From Aeoliella straminimaris (GTDB taxonomy: Bacteria; Planctomycetota; Planctomycetia; Pirellulales; Lacipirellulaceae): DNA of 64,000 nucleotides. The notes under the pieces were generated by a model that saw only the letters and a list, made by a program, of their open reading frames with translations, searched no databases and was not told where the DNA came from. A program made the translations under genes and the position numbers. The stretch covers positions 1 to 64,000 of the forward strand of contig NZ_JAMXLR010000024.1 in the NCBI RefSeq assembly GCF_024054565.1, read 5' to 3'. Shown here piece after piece: positions 45,308 to 53,418 of this stretch; the first letter of the stretch is position 1; the number at the start of each line of letters is the position of its first letter.

Positions 45308-46666
45308 CTAAAGCTGAACGAGTTCGGGGGCGGCCACTGCAGGCATCGCGGGATCGCGGTAGACGCATTGCGTCTTGTCGGGAAGGTGCCGGGCGAAAAA
45401 GCGATAGCCGAGATTGGTGGAAAGCCAAAGCGGCAATATCGACCACGGTGCGCCGGTTAGCCGATGGCCAATCGACGACCAGCTGTAGCTCTGCTCCCAG
45501 CTCCATTGCAGCCCTGCTTGGAGCCGCTCGGGTGTCATTCGCTTGGGTTCGAAGACCACGTGTTCCACGTCGTAAAGCGACCATTTGCGGTGCAGTAGAC
45601 GCCCTTCCGCCTGCAGACGCCGGTACAGCGGAGTTGCTGGAAAGGGCGTGACCACGGCGTAGCGCGGCAGGTCGATCTTCGCCCGGTCGACAAACTCAAC
45701 GGTTCTCTCGAACACGCTTTCGTCTTCGTCGTCGAATCCAAAGACAAAGCACCCTTGGATGCCGATGCCGTGATCGTGCAGTCGCTTGACGTATTCCGCG
45801 TAGCGGTCGGCCTGGTGAAAGTGCTTGCGGGTGCCGTTGAGTGTTTGCTGATCGACCGATTCGAAACCAATGAGCACTCCCCGGCAACCGCTCTGGGCGG
45901 CCAGTTTCAGCAGCTCCTCGTCTTCGGCCAGGCGTGTCGTGGCCAGGCCCACCCAGCGAATCTTCAGCGGTATCATCGCACGATACAGCGACTTGGCGTA
46001 AGCCACGTCCTCTACTGGACTGAGGTCGATAAACACGGCGTGGCGGCCGGCGAACGTCTGCAGTTCGGCGATCACTTCCTCGACCGGCCGGCGGGCGTAA
46101 GTGCCGTGCCAGGCGGTGGGCACCACGCAAAATTCGCACTTGTGGGGACAACCTCGTGTGGCTTCGATGCTGTTCACCGTGGCGTAACGCCGCTGCTTGA
46201 GCATGTCGCGGCGGGCGATGGGCAGACCTCGCAGCTGTCGATCGAAGGGCAACGCATAGTGCGGGGCAAGACGCCCGTCCGCAAAGTCTCGCAGCAGTTG
46301 CGGCCAGCTGGTCTCGGCATAGCCGGTAACCAGCGCGTCGGCATGATCGGCCGCCTCTTCGGGCATCAACGTCGGGTGCACCCCGCCCAACACCACGGTG
46401 TGCCCCCGCGATCGCAGTTCGTCGGCGATTTCGTACGCGCGGAGCGACGTGCCCGTGATGGCGGTGATGCCGACCAGGTCGGCGGAGAAGTCGAGATCGA
46501 GCGGCTCGACTCCTTCGTCCTGCAGCGTGATCTCCGCCTGCAACTCATCGGGCACGAGCGCCGCCAGGGTGGTCAACGTCAGCGGGGCGTAACGCAACGA
46601 GCGTTTGAAGATGCCGGTCGAATTTCGGTGGATGTCGCCGGCAGGCGAGAGCAATTGAATCTTCAT
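45308..46666 (-). CDS. Radical SAM protein with cobalamin-binding-like N-terminal domain (copy 2)
   Basis: 452 residues, related to the next gene in architecture but not a recent copy. B12-binding-type domain (VVLGGVHPTLMPEEAADHADALVTGYAE), again without DxHxxG, then the cluster motif C173-x3-C177-x2-C180 (CPHKCEFC) and IGFESVDQQTLNGTRKHF. The C-terminal tail contains RYRRLQAEGRLL-like and VEHVVFEPKRMTPERLQ segments. Its start ATG overlaps the stop of the preceding gene by four bases (ATGA), so translation is coupled. Confidence 0.85.
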   Translation of the reverse strand: MKIQLLSPAGDIHRNSTGIFKRSLRYAPLTLTTLAALVPDELQAEITLQDEGVEPLDLDFSADLVGITAITGTSLRAYEIADELRSRGHTVVLGGVHPTLMPEEAADHADALVTGYAETSWPQLLRDFADGRLAPHYALPFDRQLRGLPIARRDMLKQRRYATVNSIEATRGCPHKCEFCVVPTAWHGTYARRPVEEVIAELQTFAGRHAVFIDLSPVEDVAYAKSLYRAMIPLKIRWVGLATTRLAEDEELLKLAAQSGCRGVLIGFESVDQQTLNGTRKHFHQADRYAEYVKRLHDHGIGIQGCFVFGFDDEDESVFERTVEFVDRAKIDLPRYAVVTPFPATPLYRRLQAEGRLLHRKWSLYDVEHVVFEPKRMTPERLQAGLQWSWEQSYSWSSIGHRLTGAPWSILPLWLSTNLGYRFFARHLPDKTQCVYRDPAMPAVAAPELVQL

Positions 46667-47664
46667 CGTGGCGTACTCGCAGCGAAACGGTTCGGCGGCG
46701 TGATGTGCGATCCAAACGACGGGTCAGGCGCCGCGTGGAAGGCGATGTGCTGTACCAGTGCCGACCAATCGACGCGGGCCGCGGCATAGTGATCGACGCC
46801 CCACACCGGCAGCACGTGACCCGGCTGTCGACAGACGTCGAGCAGCAACGTCGCCCCGTCGCTGGGACCAAACCGAGACAATCGCCGGTGCCAGGTGCGC
46901 GAGCGGCCGTTGGACAGATGCGCGGTGAGCGGGAATCCAATCACGTGAAAGATCTGCAAGTGATCGGGGGGGACGAACGAAGGTTGGAGTGGGCTTGCGG
47001 GACCTGGCCGCAGTTGGGTGACAAACTGAAAATCGCGGCCGCGGAGCCAGAACAACGCCCGGGCCGCCAGCAGTGTGGTGGGCCGTTGGTAAATCCAATC
47101 GACCATGGGCGATCCATCGAGAATGCCACACACGCTGTACCAGGCCTTCACGTTGGCAAAGGCCTCTGCGGCCATGGGATGACCAAGGGCCAGCTTCAAG
47201 TCGGCGCCACCCTTGCAGAAGGAGACTAGCGCCGTGGGACGCGTGGCATGCTGCAGCAGCCAGTCGATGATGATCTGCGCATTGGGCTGCAGCAGGCCGA
47301 TACTCTCGACCTGGATCGGGTGGCAGTCGAAACTCATGGCGGTAGCCGCTTGGCGCAAGCGGCGACCATCGGCCCCGGTTTGAGGGTGCTCCTTGTAGAA
47401 CGCCCCCGGCACGATGGCGATTTGTAGCTGCCGCGAGCGACGCTGCATGTCGGCGCTGGGCAACGCTTTTTGCTGATCGGCGGGAGCCTCCTGAGTGCAA
47501 ACGCGATACAGGACGGCCGTAGCAAAGTCGACCCCTCGCTCGACCGTTAGCTCGCGCATGGCCTCGGTGGTCAAGTCCGCCAGACGCAGGTCACGTGCAT
47601 ACAGCTCGGCATCCTTCAGCAGCCGTTGCTCACGATCGGTGAGTTGTGTCCGTGCGCTAAGCAT
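46663..47664 (-). CDS. Alpha/beta-hydrolase-like hypothetical protein
   Basis: 333 residues from ATG 47664 (a GTG two codons upstream is also possible). Segments ALVSFCKGGADLKLALG (where the usual GxSxG nucleophile elbow would read S-F-C-K-G, with Cys) and LPVWGVDHYAAARVDW near the end recall an alpha/beta hydrolase with a late His. I infer a hydrolase or thioesterase-like fold with an unusual nucleophile. It overlaps the preceding NTF2-like gene by 8 bases and the next by 4. Confidence 0.55.
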   Translation of the reverse strand: MLSARTQLTDREQRLLKDAELYARDLRLADLTTEAMRELTVERGVDFATAVLYRVCTQEAPADQQKALPSADMQRRSRQLQIAIVPGAFYKEHPQTGADGRRLRQAATAMSFDCHPIQVESIGLLQPNAQIIIDWLLQHATRPTALVSFCKGGADLKLALGHPMAAEAFANVKAWYSVCGILDGSPMVDWIYQRPTTLLAARALFWLRGRDFQFVTQLRPGPASPLQPSFVPPDHLQIFHVIGFPLTAHLSNGRSRTWHRRLSRFGPSDGATLLLDVCRQPGHVLPVWGVDHYAAARVDWSALVQHIAFHAAPDPSFGSHITPPNRFAASTPR

Positions 47665-48295
47665 TTTCACCCGCCGGGGATTTCTTGCCGAACATTTTGG
47701 TTAACACCAAGGCAACAATAATGCCTGCCAGCAGGGCGATCGCACCGACCTTGATCGCGTTCCACCACATCAGTTGGTCCATGACACCGTTGTCGAACAT
47801 GTCGGTCGACACATGAAACACGGCGACCTTCCATTGGTCTCCCTCTTTTACCAGCGTTGCAGTCCAGCGGCTGAACAGATCGAACTCCATGCCACGGCTC
47901 AGGACGAAATGGTCCTCAATGGTCCCATGCGCCGTGGCGGTGTCCTCGCCGTACAGCAGCGAAAGCTCGTCGGTCTTGAAGTCGGTGGTCTGGCTTTGCA
48001 CCTTGCGATCATCCCCCTCCGACATTTCCTGGTGGAACTCGCGGACGCCTTGGTGACCTTGGTACAACTCGCCGTTTTGGACGACCACGGTGACGTCATC
48101 GGTCAGGCATTCCAGCAGCGCGTCGATGTCGCGCTCTTTGAAGGCAGTAACCGCCTGGTCGCGGAGCGCGCGAAGCTGGTCGTGTACCTCGGCATCTGCG
48201 GGGGGCTGGTCGCCATCTTGCGCCAGGGCAGGCACCGCGATCATGGCCCAAAGCAACCCAGCGCCAATGACACTCAGTCCTTTGTGTGAAGTCAT
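47657..48295 (-). CDS. NTF2-like (SnoaL/DUF4440-type) protein with signal peptide and C-terminal helix
   Basis: 212 residues. Signal peptide (MTSHKGLSVIGAGLLWAMIAVPALAQ), then a SnoaL-type domain (LRALRDQAVTAFKERDIDALLECLTDDVTVVVQNGELYQGHQGVREF), and a C-terminal transmembrane helix (AIKVGAIALLAGIIVALVLTKMF). The domain sits outside the cytoplasm, anchored at its end. NTF2-like proteins often bind or isomerise small hydrophobic molecules. It lies between the Rieske and hydrolase-like genes of the cluster. Confidence 0.75.
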   Translation of the reverse strand: MTSHKGLSVIGAGLLWAMIAVPALAQDGDQPPADAEVHDQLRALRDQAVTAFKERDIDALLECLTDDVTVVVQNGELYQGHQGVREFHQEMSEGDDRKVQSQTTDFKTDELSLLYGEDTATAHGTIEDHFVLSRGMEFDLFSRWTATLVKEGDQWKVAVFHVSTDMFDNGVMDQLMWWNAIKVGAIALLAGIIVALVLTKMFGKKSPAGENA

Positions 48296-48349
48296 CGCTA
48301 GTCTCCGGTTGATTGTGTGCCCATCTGGGGCAGGGGGGAGGGATAAGTA

Positions 48350-49396
48350 TCAGTTGAGTCTCGCGGGGGTGTCCGCCGTGCGATCCGCCAGCCAGCGGTA
48401 GTAGTCGATCATGTCGGCGTCGGCCTGGATCAAGCGATGGGGATCGTAACGAACTCCATTGAGTCGCACGGCGTCGGCAGTCAAGAAGTTCTTGATGAAC
48501 AAGCGTCGCACCTCCAATTGCAGCGGATCGAACAGCTTGCGACCGAGCGCCGTTGGGCTGCGTTTGGCGAAGACGATTACCTGCACACGCACCCGCCCGT
48601 CGGCCAGCGGTTCTCTGGCAACCAGGCCTCGGGTAACGGTCTTGCTCAATCGGGCGGTGGCAAAGCTCAGGCCGCCGCACCAGTCGGTGATGCCGAGCTC
48701 TACTTCATCTCCGCCAAAACGACGGGTCAGCCGATCCTGCAGCGAGTGTCCTTCCACGGCGAACACGCCCAGCGCGCGAAACGCATAGGGATGGGGATGG
48801 TCGGTACTGGGATCTCCGAGCAAACGGCGATCGTGGGCGGCGCGAAAGTGTTGCAGGTCAAAAGCGTTGGCGCCCGACACGTACCACGGGCAATCCAGCA
48901 CGGTGCCAAACGGGCGGCTGGGGCTGAGGTCGGCGGGGGTTGCACCATCGAAAAACGGCAACGGGTACAGTGCCTCGGGACCGTTGAATAGAAACACCAG
49001 TCCGCTGTGCTCGGCAACCGGAAAGACCTCTTGGCGAGCGAAGGGGGGAATCTCGCGCTGCGCGGGAATGCGGACGCATGCACCATCGGGGCCGTACTCC
49101 CAGTCGTGGAACGGGCAGCGGACGCAATCCCCTACGACGCGCCCCGCTCCCAAGTCGGATCCCAGGTGCGCGCACTCCGCTCGCATGGCCACCAGCGAAC
49201 TGTCCTGCTTGCGATAGACGACGATGCGTTTGCCAAGAAACTCTTTCGAGAACGGCTGGCGTGCGATGTCGCGCGACCGGCCGAACAGGTACCAGGCCGA
49301 AGGGTACGTAGGGAAAGCCTCGGCCGGTGGCGCCATGGGCAATGGCGACTCGCAGCCGTTTTCGCAACACCCCAGTTCTTGGATCTCAGACGCCAC
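48350..49396 (-). CDS. Rieske-type non-heme iron oxygenase (alpha subunit-like)
   Basis: 348 residues from GTG 49396, with GGGGGAG upstream. The Rieske 2Fe-2S site is CAHL (Cys75, His77) and CPFHDW (Cys94, His97). The mononuclear iron site follows in DLQHFRAAH, which matches the D-x2-H-x4-H pattern of ring-hydroxylating oxygenases. These enzymes hydroxylate or desaturate small molecules using electrons from a reductase not seen here. It is the first gene of the minus-strand operon, divergent from the AurF-type gene. Confidence 0.88.
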   Translation of the reverse strand: MASEIQELGCCENGCESPLPMAPPAEAFPTYPSAWYLFGRSRDIARQPFSKEFLGKRIVVYRKQDSSLVAMRAECAHLGSDLGAGRVVGDCVRCPFHDWEYGPDGACVRIPAQREIPPFARQEVFPVAEHSGLVFLFNGPEALYPLPFFDGATPADLSPSRPFGTVLDCPWYVSGANAFDLQHFRAAHDRRLLGDPSTDHPHPYAFRALGVFAVEGHSLQDRLTRRFGGDEVELGITDWCGGLSFATARLSKTVTRGLVAREPLADGRVRVQVIVFAKRSPTALGRKLFDPLQLEVRRLFIKNFLTADAVRLNGVRYDPHRLIQADADMIDYYRWLADRTADTPARLN

Positions 49397-49537
49397 GACG
49401 TGCTCCCCCGTCTTAAGCCCTCTTGTTGGCGAACCGAAGTGTGACGCACGGTTCGATCGGCATGTGCCGCGGGCTGGGATTATCGCCCTTTAAATCTGTT
49501 TTGTCAAAAGTAATAGAGTTTCCAGCAGTCCGTGTGG

Positions 49538-49543
49538 TATACA
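49538..49543 (+). promoter_or_regulatory. Possible extended -10 promoter of the diiron oxygenase gene
   Basis: TGGTATACA gives TG-n-TATACA, an extended -10 element, about 8 bases before ATG 49551. Transcription would start almost at the ATG, and no ribosome site precedes it, so the message could be leaderless. No -35 box is evident. Confidence 0.3.
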
Positions 49544-49550
49544 TGAACCC

Positions 49551-50528
49551 ATGCCAGCCACAGCACCACGCACCGAAATGCGTCGCATGCCCTTGTCGAA
49601 GATTACGGCTGTCGCACGCGCTTCGATCCATGCCGATGCTCACGAATTGTGGGATACTCCTGTCGATCGCAGCCGGTATTTTGTTTGTCCGACAACGACT
49701 CCTCTGTACTACGCGAAAATTTATCACCAACTGGCTAGTCACCATCAAATTCGATACAACCAACTGACGGCCATCCTCTTCAGCGAGTTGATTTCGTACT
49801 TCGAATCGCAGTTTGCCGCCAGCGTGTGTGCCGCGATCGCCAAGAGCAAAGGGGTCGATGCCGGTTTGACGGAGTGTCTGAACCGATTCGTGGCCGACGA
49901 GCAGGACCACATTGAGCTGTGGAGGCGACTCAGCCGGCTCAGCGAGCCAGACTGGTACAGCGAATCCGGCTGGATGCTATTCCGCGTTACCCCGCCGGTG
50001 GCGGCGACCCTGCAACTGCTGACCCGGCGTCCGCAGTGGTTTCCGATGGTTTACTGGATCATGCTCGCCCTGGAGGAACGTTCGCTTGACCTGTCTCGAC
50101 GGTGCATCAAAATGGAGACCGAGCAGATCGAGCCACACTACCTGTGGGTCTATCGCGAACACCTGAAGGATGAGATGCGTCATGTCCAAATCGATTGGCA
50201 CTTGATCGACCTGTACTACAGCAACAAGTCCAGCACGCTGCGGCGATGCAACGCCAGGCTGCTGCAAACGGCGATAGGTCGCTTTTTGCTGCCCCCCACC
50301 CGGTCGGCAGTTCGCGTTGTGCAGCGCCTGGCGGAAGAGTTTCCCGAACTGAACGAACTGCTGCCCGAGATGAAGCGACAATTGCGATCGCTGGCAGAAA
50401 ATGCCGCCTACCAGCAGATGATGTACTCTCGCGAGACAACCCCCATTACCTTCGGGCTGTTCGACAGATTTCCCGAAATGCACCGGATGCAGACGACGCT
50501 ACTTTCCTACTGTCCGGTAAGGTCCTAA
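49551..50528 (+). CDS. AurF-type diiron oxygenase
   Basis: 325 residues. The metal-ligand spacing matches the p-aminobenzoate N-oxygenase AurF family: Glu79 or Glu85 (SELISYFE), Glu117 and His120 (DEQDH), Glu176 (EERS), His204, Glu208 and His211 (HLKDEMRH). Such enzymes use oxygen to oxidise amines to nitro groups or to oxygenate other substrates; the substrate here is not known. It starts the plus-strand arm of the cluster, divergent from the Rieske gene by 154 bases. Confidence 0.82.
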   Translation: MPATAPRTEMRRMPLSKITAVARASIHADAHELWDTPVDRSRYFVCPTTTPLYYAKIYHQLASHHQIRYNQLTAILFSELISYFESQFAASVCAAIAKSKGVDAGLTECLNRFVADEQDHIELWRRLSRLSEPDWYSESGWMLFRVTPPVAATLQLLTRRPQWFPMVYWIMLALEERSLDLSRRCIKMETEQIEPHYLWVYREHLKDEMRHVQIDWHLIDLYYSNKSSTLRRCNARLLQTAIGRFLLPPTRSAVRVVQRLAEEFPELNELLPEMKRQLRSLAENAAYQQMMYSRETTPITFGLFDRFPEMHRMQTTLLSYCPVRS

Positions 50529-50534
50529 ACAGCC

Positions 50535-51470
50535 ATGCCCAGGTCGGCCACCCATCAATCGTTTGCGATTCCGTATCGATTGAATCTGCTGATCGTCGCG
50601 ATTCAGTTGGTGTCGATCTTCACCGTGATGTTTCTGGCCGCGCGGGCCGACCAATGGTGGCAACTGGTGCTGCTGGCTATGGTGTTTGCGGTCGTGGGCA
50701 ACTCGGTCTACTCGATCATTCACGAGGCCGAGCATCGCATCCTGCACCCGAACAGGAAGATCAACGACGGGCTGGGCGTGTTGATGGCCTTGTTCTTTCC
50801 CGCTCCCTACCACCTGCTGCGGCAAGGCCACTTGTGCCATCATCGCGCGAATCGGTCGGACGACGAAGCGTTCGATCTGTACTTCGAAGGCGATTCGCCG
50901 CTGGTGAAGTGGTTGAAGTACTACGGCATCATCACCGGCGTGTACTGGGTGATGGTGGTGCTGAGCAACTTCGTCGTGGTGCTGTTGCCGTTCTTGGCCA
51001 AGCGGCAGTTCTACGAGTTCGACAAGCCGTTCGCAAAATTTGTGGATGTCTTGGAGCCTCGTTCTTGGCTGTACATCCGGCTCGAGGCGTTGATGGCGAT
51101 CGTCCTGCACGCGACCATCATCTGGACCCTGGGCATACCGCTGTTGAACTACGCCGTGGTTTATCTCGGTTTCGGCTTTTCCTGGTCTGCCATGCAGTAC
51201 GTTCATCATTTCGATACGGCCCGGCATGTCACCGAAGGAACTCGCAATTTGTGGATCTGCCCGCCGATCGACGCCCTGTGGCTGCACCACAACTGGCACC
51301 TCATCCATCACCAGCAGCCCACGGTTCCCTGGATTCACCTTCCGAAGCTGGCCAAGCAGCAAGAGTCCGTGCGGGGTTTTTTGCCTTGGTTCTACTTGAA
51401 GATGTGGCGAGGCCCTCGTTACACCGACGAGCACGTGGAGAATCGCTTCACCGGACGCGTTTCCAACTAG
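50535..51470 (+). CDS. Fatty-acid desaturase family protein
   Basis: 311 residues, 6 bases after the diiron oxygenase. Membrane helices surround the three histidine boxes HEAEH, HLCHH and HHNWHLIHH, the diiron site of membrane desaturases and hydroxylases. Its spacing and the YVHHF element look closest to the DesA/beta-carotene hydroxylase type rather than the acyl-CoA delta-9 type at 59.7 kb. In this cluster it probably introduces a double bond or hydroxyl into the acyl part. Confidence 0.85.
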   Translation: MPRSATHQSFAIPYRLNLLIVAIQLVSIFTVMFLAARADQWWQLVLLAMVFAVVGNSVYSIIHEAEHRILHPNRKINDGLGVLMALFFPAPYHLLRQGHLCHHRANRSDDEAFDLYFEGDSPLVKWLKYYGIITGVYWVMVVLSNFVVVLLPFLAKRQFYEFDKPFAKFVDVLEPRSWLYIRLEALMAIVLHATIIWTLGIPLLNYAVVYLGFGFSWSAMQYVHHFDTARHVTEGTRNLWICPPIDALWLHHNWHLIHHQQPTVPWIHLPKLAKQQESVRGFLPWFYLKMWRGPRYTDEHVENRFTGRVSN

Positions 51471-51518
51471 CCTCGTACCATTGCCGCCCCAGAAGATCCC
51501 TGCCAGCCTGACCCAGTC

Positions 51519-52187
51519 GTGAATCGTACGGAACCTTGGATCGCCTGGCCATCGCGTGAATGTTGGATCGCGTTTGCCTATTACTACGTGCTGATCGCGG
51601 TGCTGTGGGGCGTGGTGTACGGGGGCACCTGCTGGATTACTTCCCTTCATAACTACCGGATACCACTGCAAGTCGACGCGGATCTGGCGATGCCGTTCGT
51701 GCCCCAGGCGATCGTCGTGTACCTTTCGCTGTTTCCTATGACCTGGTTGGCGCCCTTCGTGCTCCGAACGCGCCAGCAGCTTGCCACCTTCGCCGCGGCG
51801 CTGGCGGTGCTGATCGTCTGCTCGGGGTGTGGCTTCCTCTTGATCCCCAGCGAAGAAGTTCGCTCGACGCCGGTCGTGGATGGTTGGGTGGCCCCGGTGT
51901 TTCGCTTTGCCGATGAGGTGAATCTGTCGTTTAACAACCTGCCTTGCCTGCATGTCGGCATGGCGGTCCTGTGCGCCTATTTCTATTCGCAGGGCAAAAG
52001 CACGCGGGCCCGCGCGATTGTCTGGCTGTGGGCGATCGCCATCGGCATCTCCACCCTGGTGACGCATCAGCACTACATCGCCGATGTGGTGGCCAGCGTG
52101 GGATTGGCCGCTCCCATCTGCAGGTACTTGCCCAGTTGGCAATGGTTCGGAACCCTTGTGGGCGACCGCCATCTCGGCGCACGCTGA
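51519..52187 (+). CDS. PAP2_3-type membrane enzyme (inositol-phosphoceramide-synthase-like)
   Basis: 222 residues, GTG start, about five transmembrane helices. Catalytic motifs are LPCLHVGM (His in place of the PSGH element) and THQHYIADVV (His and Asp). This pattern is that of the PAP2_3 group, which contains the fungal inositol phosphorylceramide synthase Aur1 (PSLHAG, HHYFVD), more than classical phosphatases. It could transfer a phospho-headgroup to a lipid (inference). Third gene of the plus-strand arm. Confidence 0.75.
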   Translation: MNRTEPWIAWPSRECWIAFAYYYVLIAVLWGVVYGGTCWITSLHNYRIPLQVDADLAMPFVPQAIVVYLSLFPMTWLAPFVLRTRQQLATFAAALAVLIVCSGCGFLLIPSEEVRSTPVVDGWVAPVFRFADEVNLSFNNLPCLHVGMAVLCAYFYSQGKSTRARAIVWLWAIAIGISTLVTHQHYIADVVASVGLAAPICRYLPSWQWFGTLVGDRHLGAR

Positions 52188-52208
52188 GCGCTGCACGGTG
52201 CCGGCATG

Positions 52209-53159
52209 CTACTTTCGCTCCATCGACCAGCCTGGCAGGGTGACAGATTCTTGCGGCTCGACGAGTTTCTCGTACAACTCAGGGCGTCGCGCCCCGCGAT
52301 ACCGATGACCCGACGCCAGCGAAAGTTTGTCGGCGGTCAGCGTGCCAATCACCACGTCGTCTTCCAGGGCGTGGCTTTCCGTCAGCACTTCGCCGAAGGG
52401 ATCGAGAATCATCGCGAGTCCCGGTTTCACGGTGTCGTAGTCCCAGCCGATGGGATTGCTGAACACCGCGTAGATGCCATTTTCCCAAGCACGCGCCGGC
52501 AGCCATCGCATCAGCCACTCCCGCCCTTTGGGGCCACGAAATTCCTGACGCAATCGCACCGGATCGGCGTGGCGGTTGTCCCACAATTCGCGAGGCACGG
52601 TCCCTCGGCCTGGCATTACCGAAGGCAGGCAGCACGTCACGTGTGGCATGAAAACGATCTCGGCGCCCATGAGCGCGGTGATCCTTACGTTCTCGGGCAG
52701 GTTGTTGTCGTAACAGATGGAGAACCCAACTTTGCAACCAAGCAAATCGATCACCACGTACTCGCTGCCCGCCGACAGGTGGGGATTCACAAAAGGGTGC
52801 AGCTTCCGATACTTGGCGATGAATCCTTCGGGCCCCACTGTCACATAGGTGTTGTAGACCTGCTGGTCGGGCGTCCGCTCGAGCAGTCCCGCCATGACAA
52901 CGACACGGAACTCCCGTGCGACATCAATCAACTGCTTCACTGAACGTCCATCCGGAACCGGCTCCGCCACGGCCAATAAGTCATTCTTGTCGAGTGGTTG
53001 CAGCCAGGTATAAGCGGGGATGCAGCACTCGTGAAAGCTGACGATCTCGGCTCCCTCCTCCGCGGCCCGGCCGGTCAGTTCGCGAATACGCCCGAGATTG
53101 AACGGCGGGTCGTTGTCCCGATTCTCAAACTGCACCGTAGCAATGCGAATGTCTCTCAT
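52209..53159 (-). CDS. Nitrilase-superfamily carbon-nitrogen hydrolase
   Basis: 316 residues from ATG 53159 (MRDIRIATVQFENRD). Catalytic triad visible: Glu44 (FHECCIP), Lys119 (KYRKLHP), Cys149 (SICYDNNLPE). The superfamily hydrolyses amides or nitriles; this one may be closer to N-carbamoylputrescine or beta-ureidopropionase types. It converges on the cluster's last plus-strand gene by 21 bases. Whether it belongs to the cluster is unclear. Confidence 0.88.
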   Translation of the reverse strand: MRDIRIATVQFENRDNDPPFNLGRIRELTGRAAEEGAEIVSFHECCIPAYTWLQPLDKNDLLAVAEPVPDGRSVKQLIDVAREFRVVVMAGLLERTPDQQVYNTYVTVGPEGFIAKYRKLHPFVNPHLSAGSEYVVIDLLGCKVGFSICYDNNLPENVRITALMGAEIVFMPHVTCCLPSVMPGRGTVPRELWDNRHADPVRLRQEFRGPKGREWLMRWLPARAWENGIYAVFSNPIGWDYDTVKPGLAMILDPFGEVLTESHALEDDVVIGTLTADKLSLASGHRYRGARRPELYEKLVEPQESVTLPGWSMERK

Positions 53160-53418
53160 GCAAGCAACCTTACCGAAAAGCAACTGTCTCGTTTTCAATC
53201 CAAGCCCACCAATATACGGCAGCAACCGCGCCGCAGAAACCATTGCTTCACGCTGAGCACCATCGTGGATGAAGGTATTAGTCCGAGGCGGCCTGCCCGC
53301 CCACTTTGCGTTTGTTGGCCCTACCGGTGGGTAGCAGTTATACTCGTCGCTTCGGTCGCCATTTCCGCACGTGGCGAAGCTGTGTTGTTCGCCCCGCAGC
53401 GGTAACCTCTGTCCGCCT

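Noticed and set aside
40394-52187. Ladderane-type lipid cluster
   Set aside because: Radical SAM and desaturase genes suggested it, but the ACP, FabF/FabZ-type and other companions known from anammox ladderane loci are absent.
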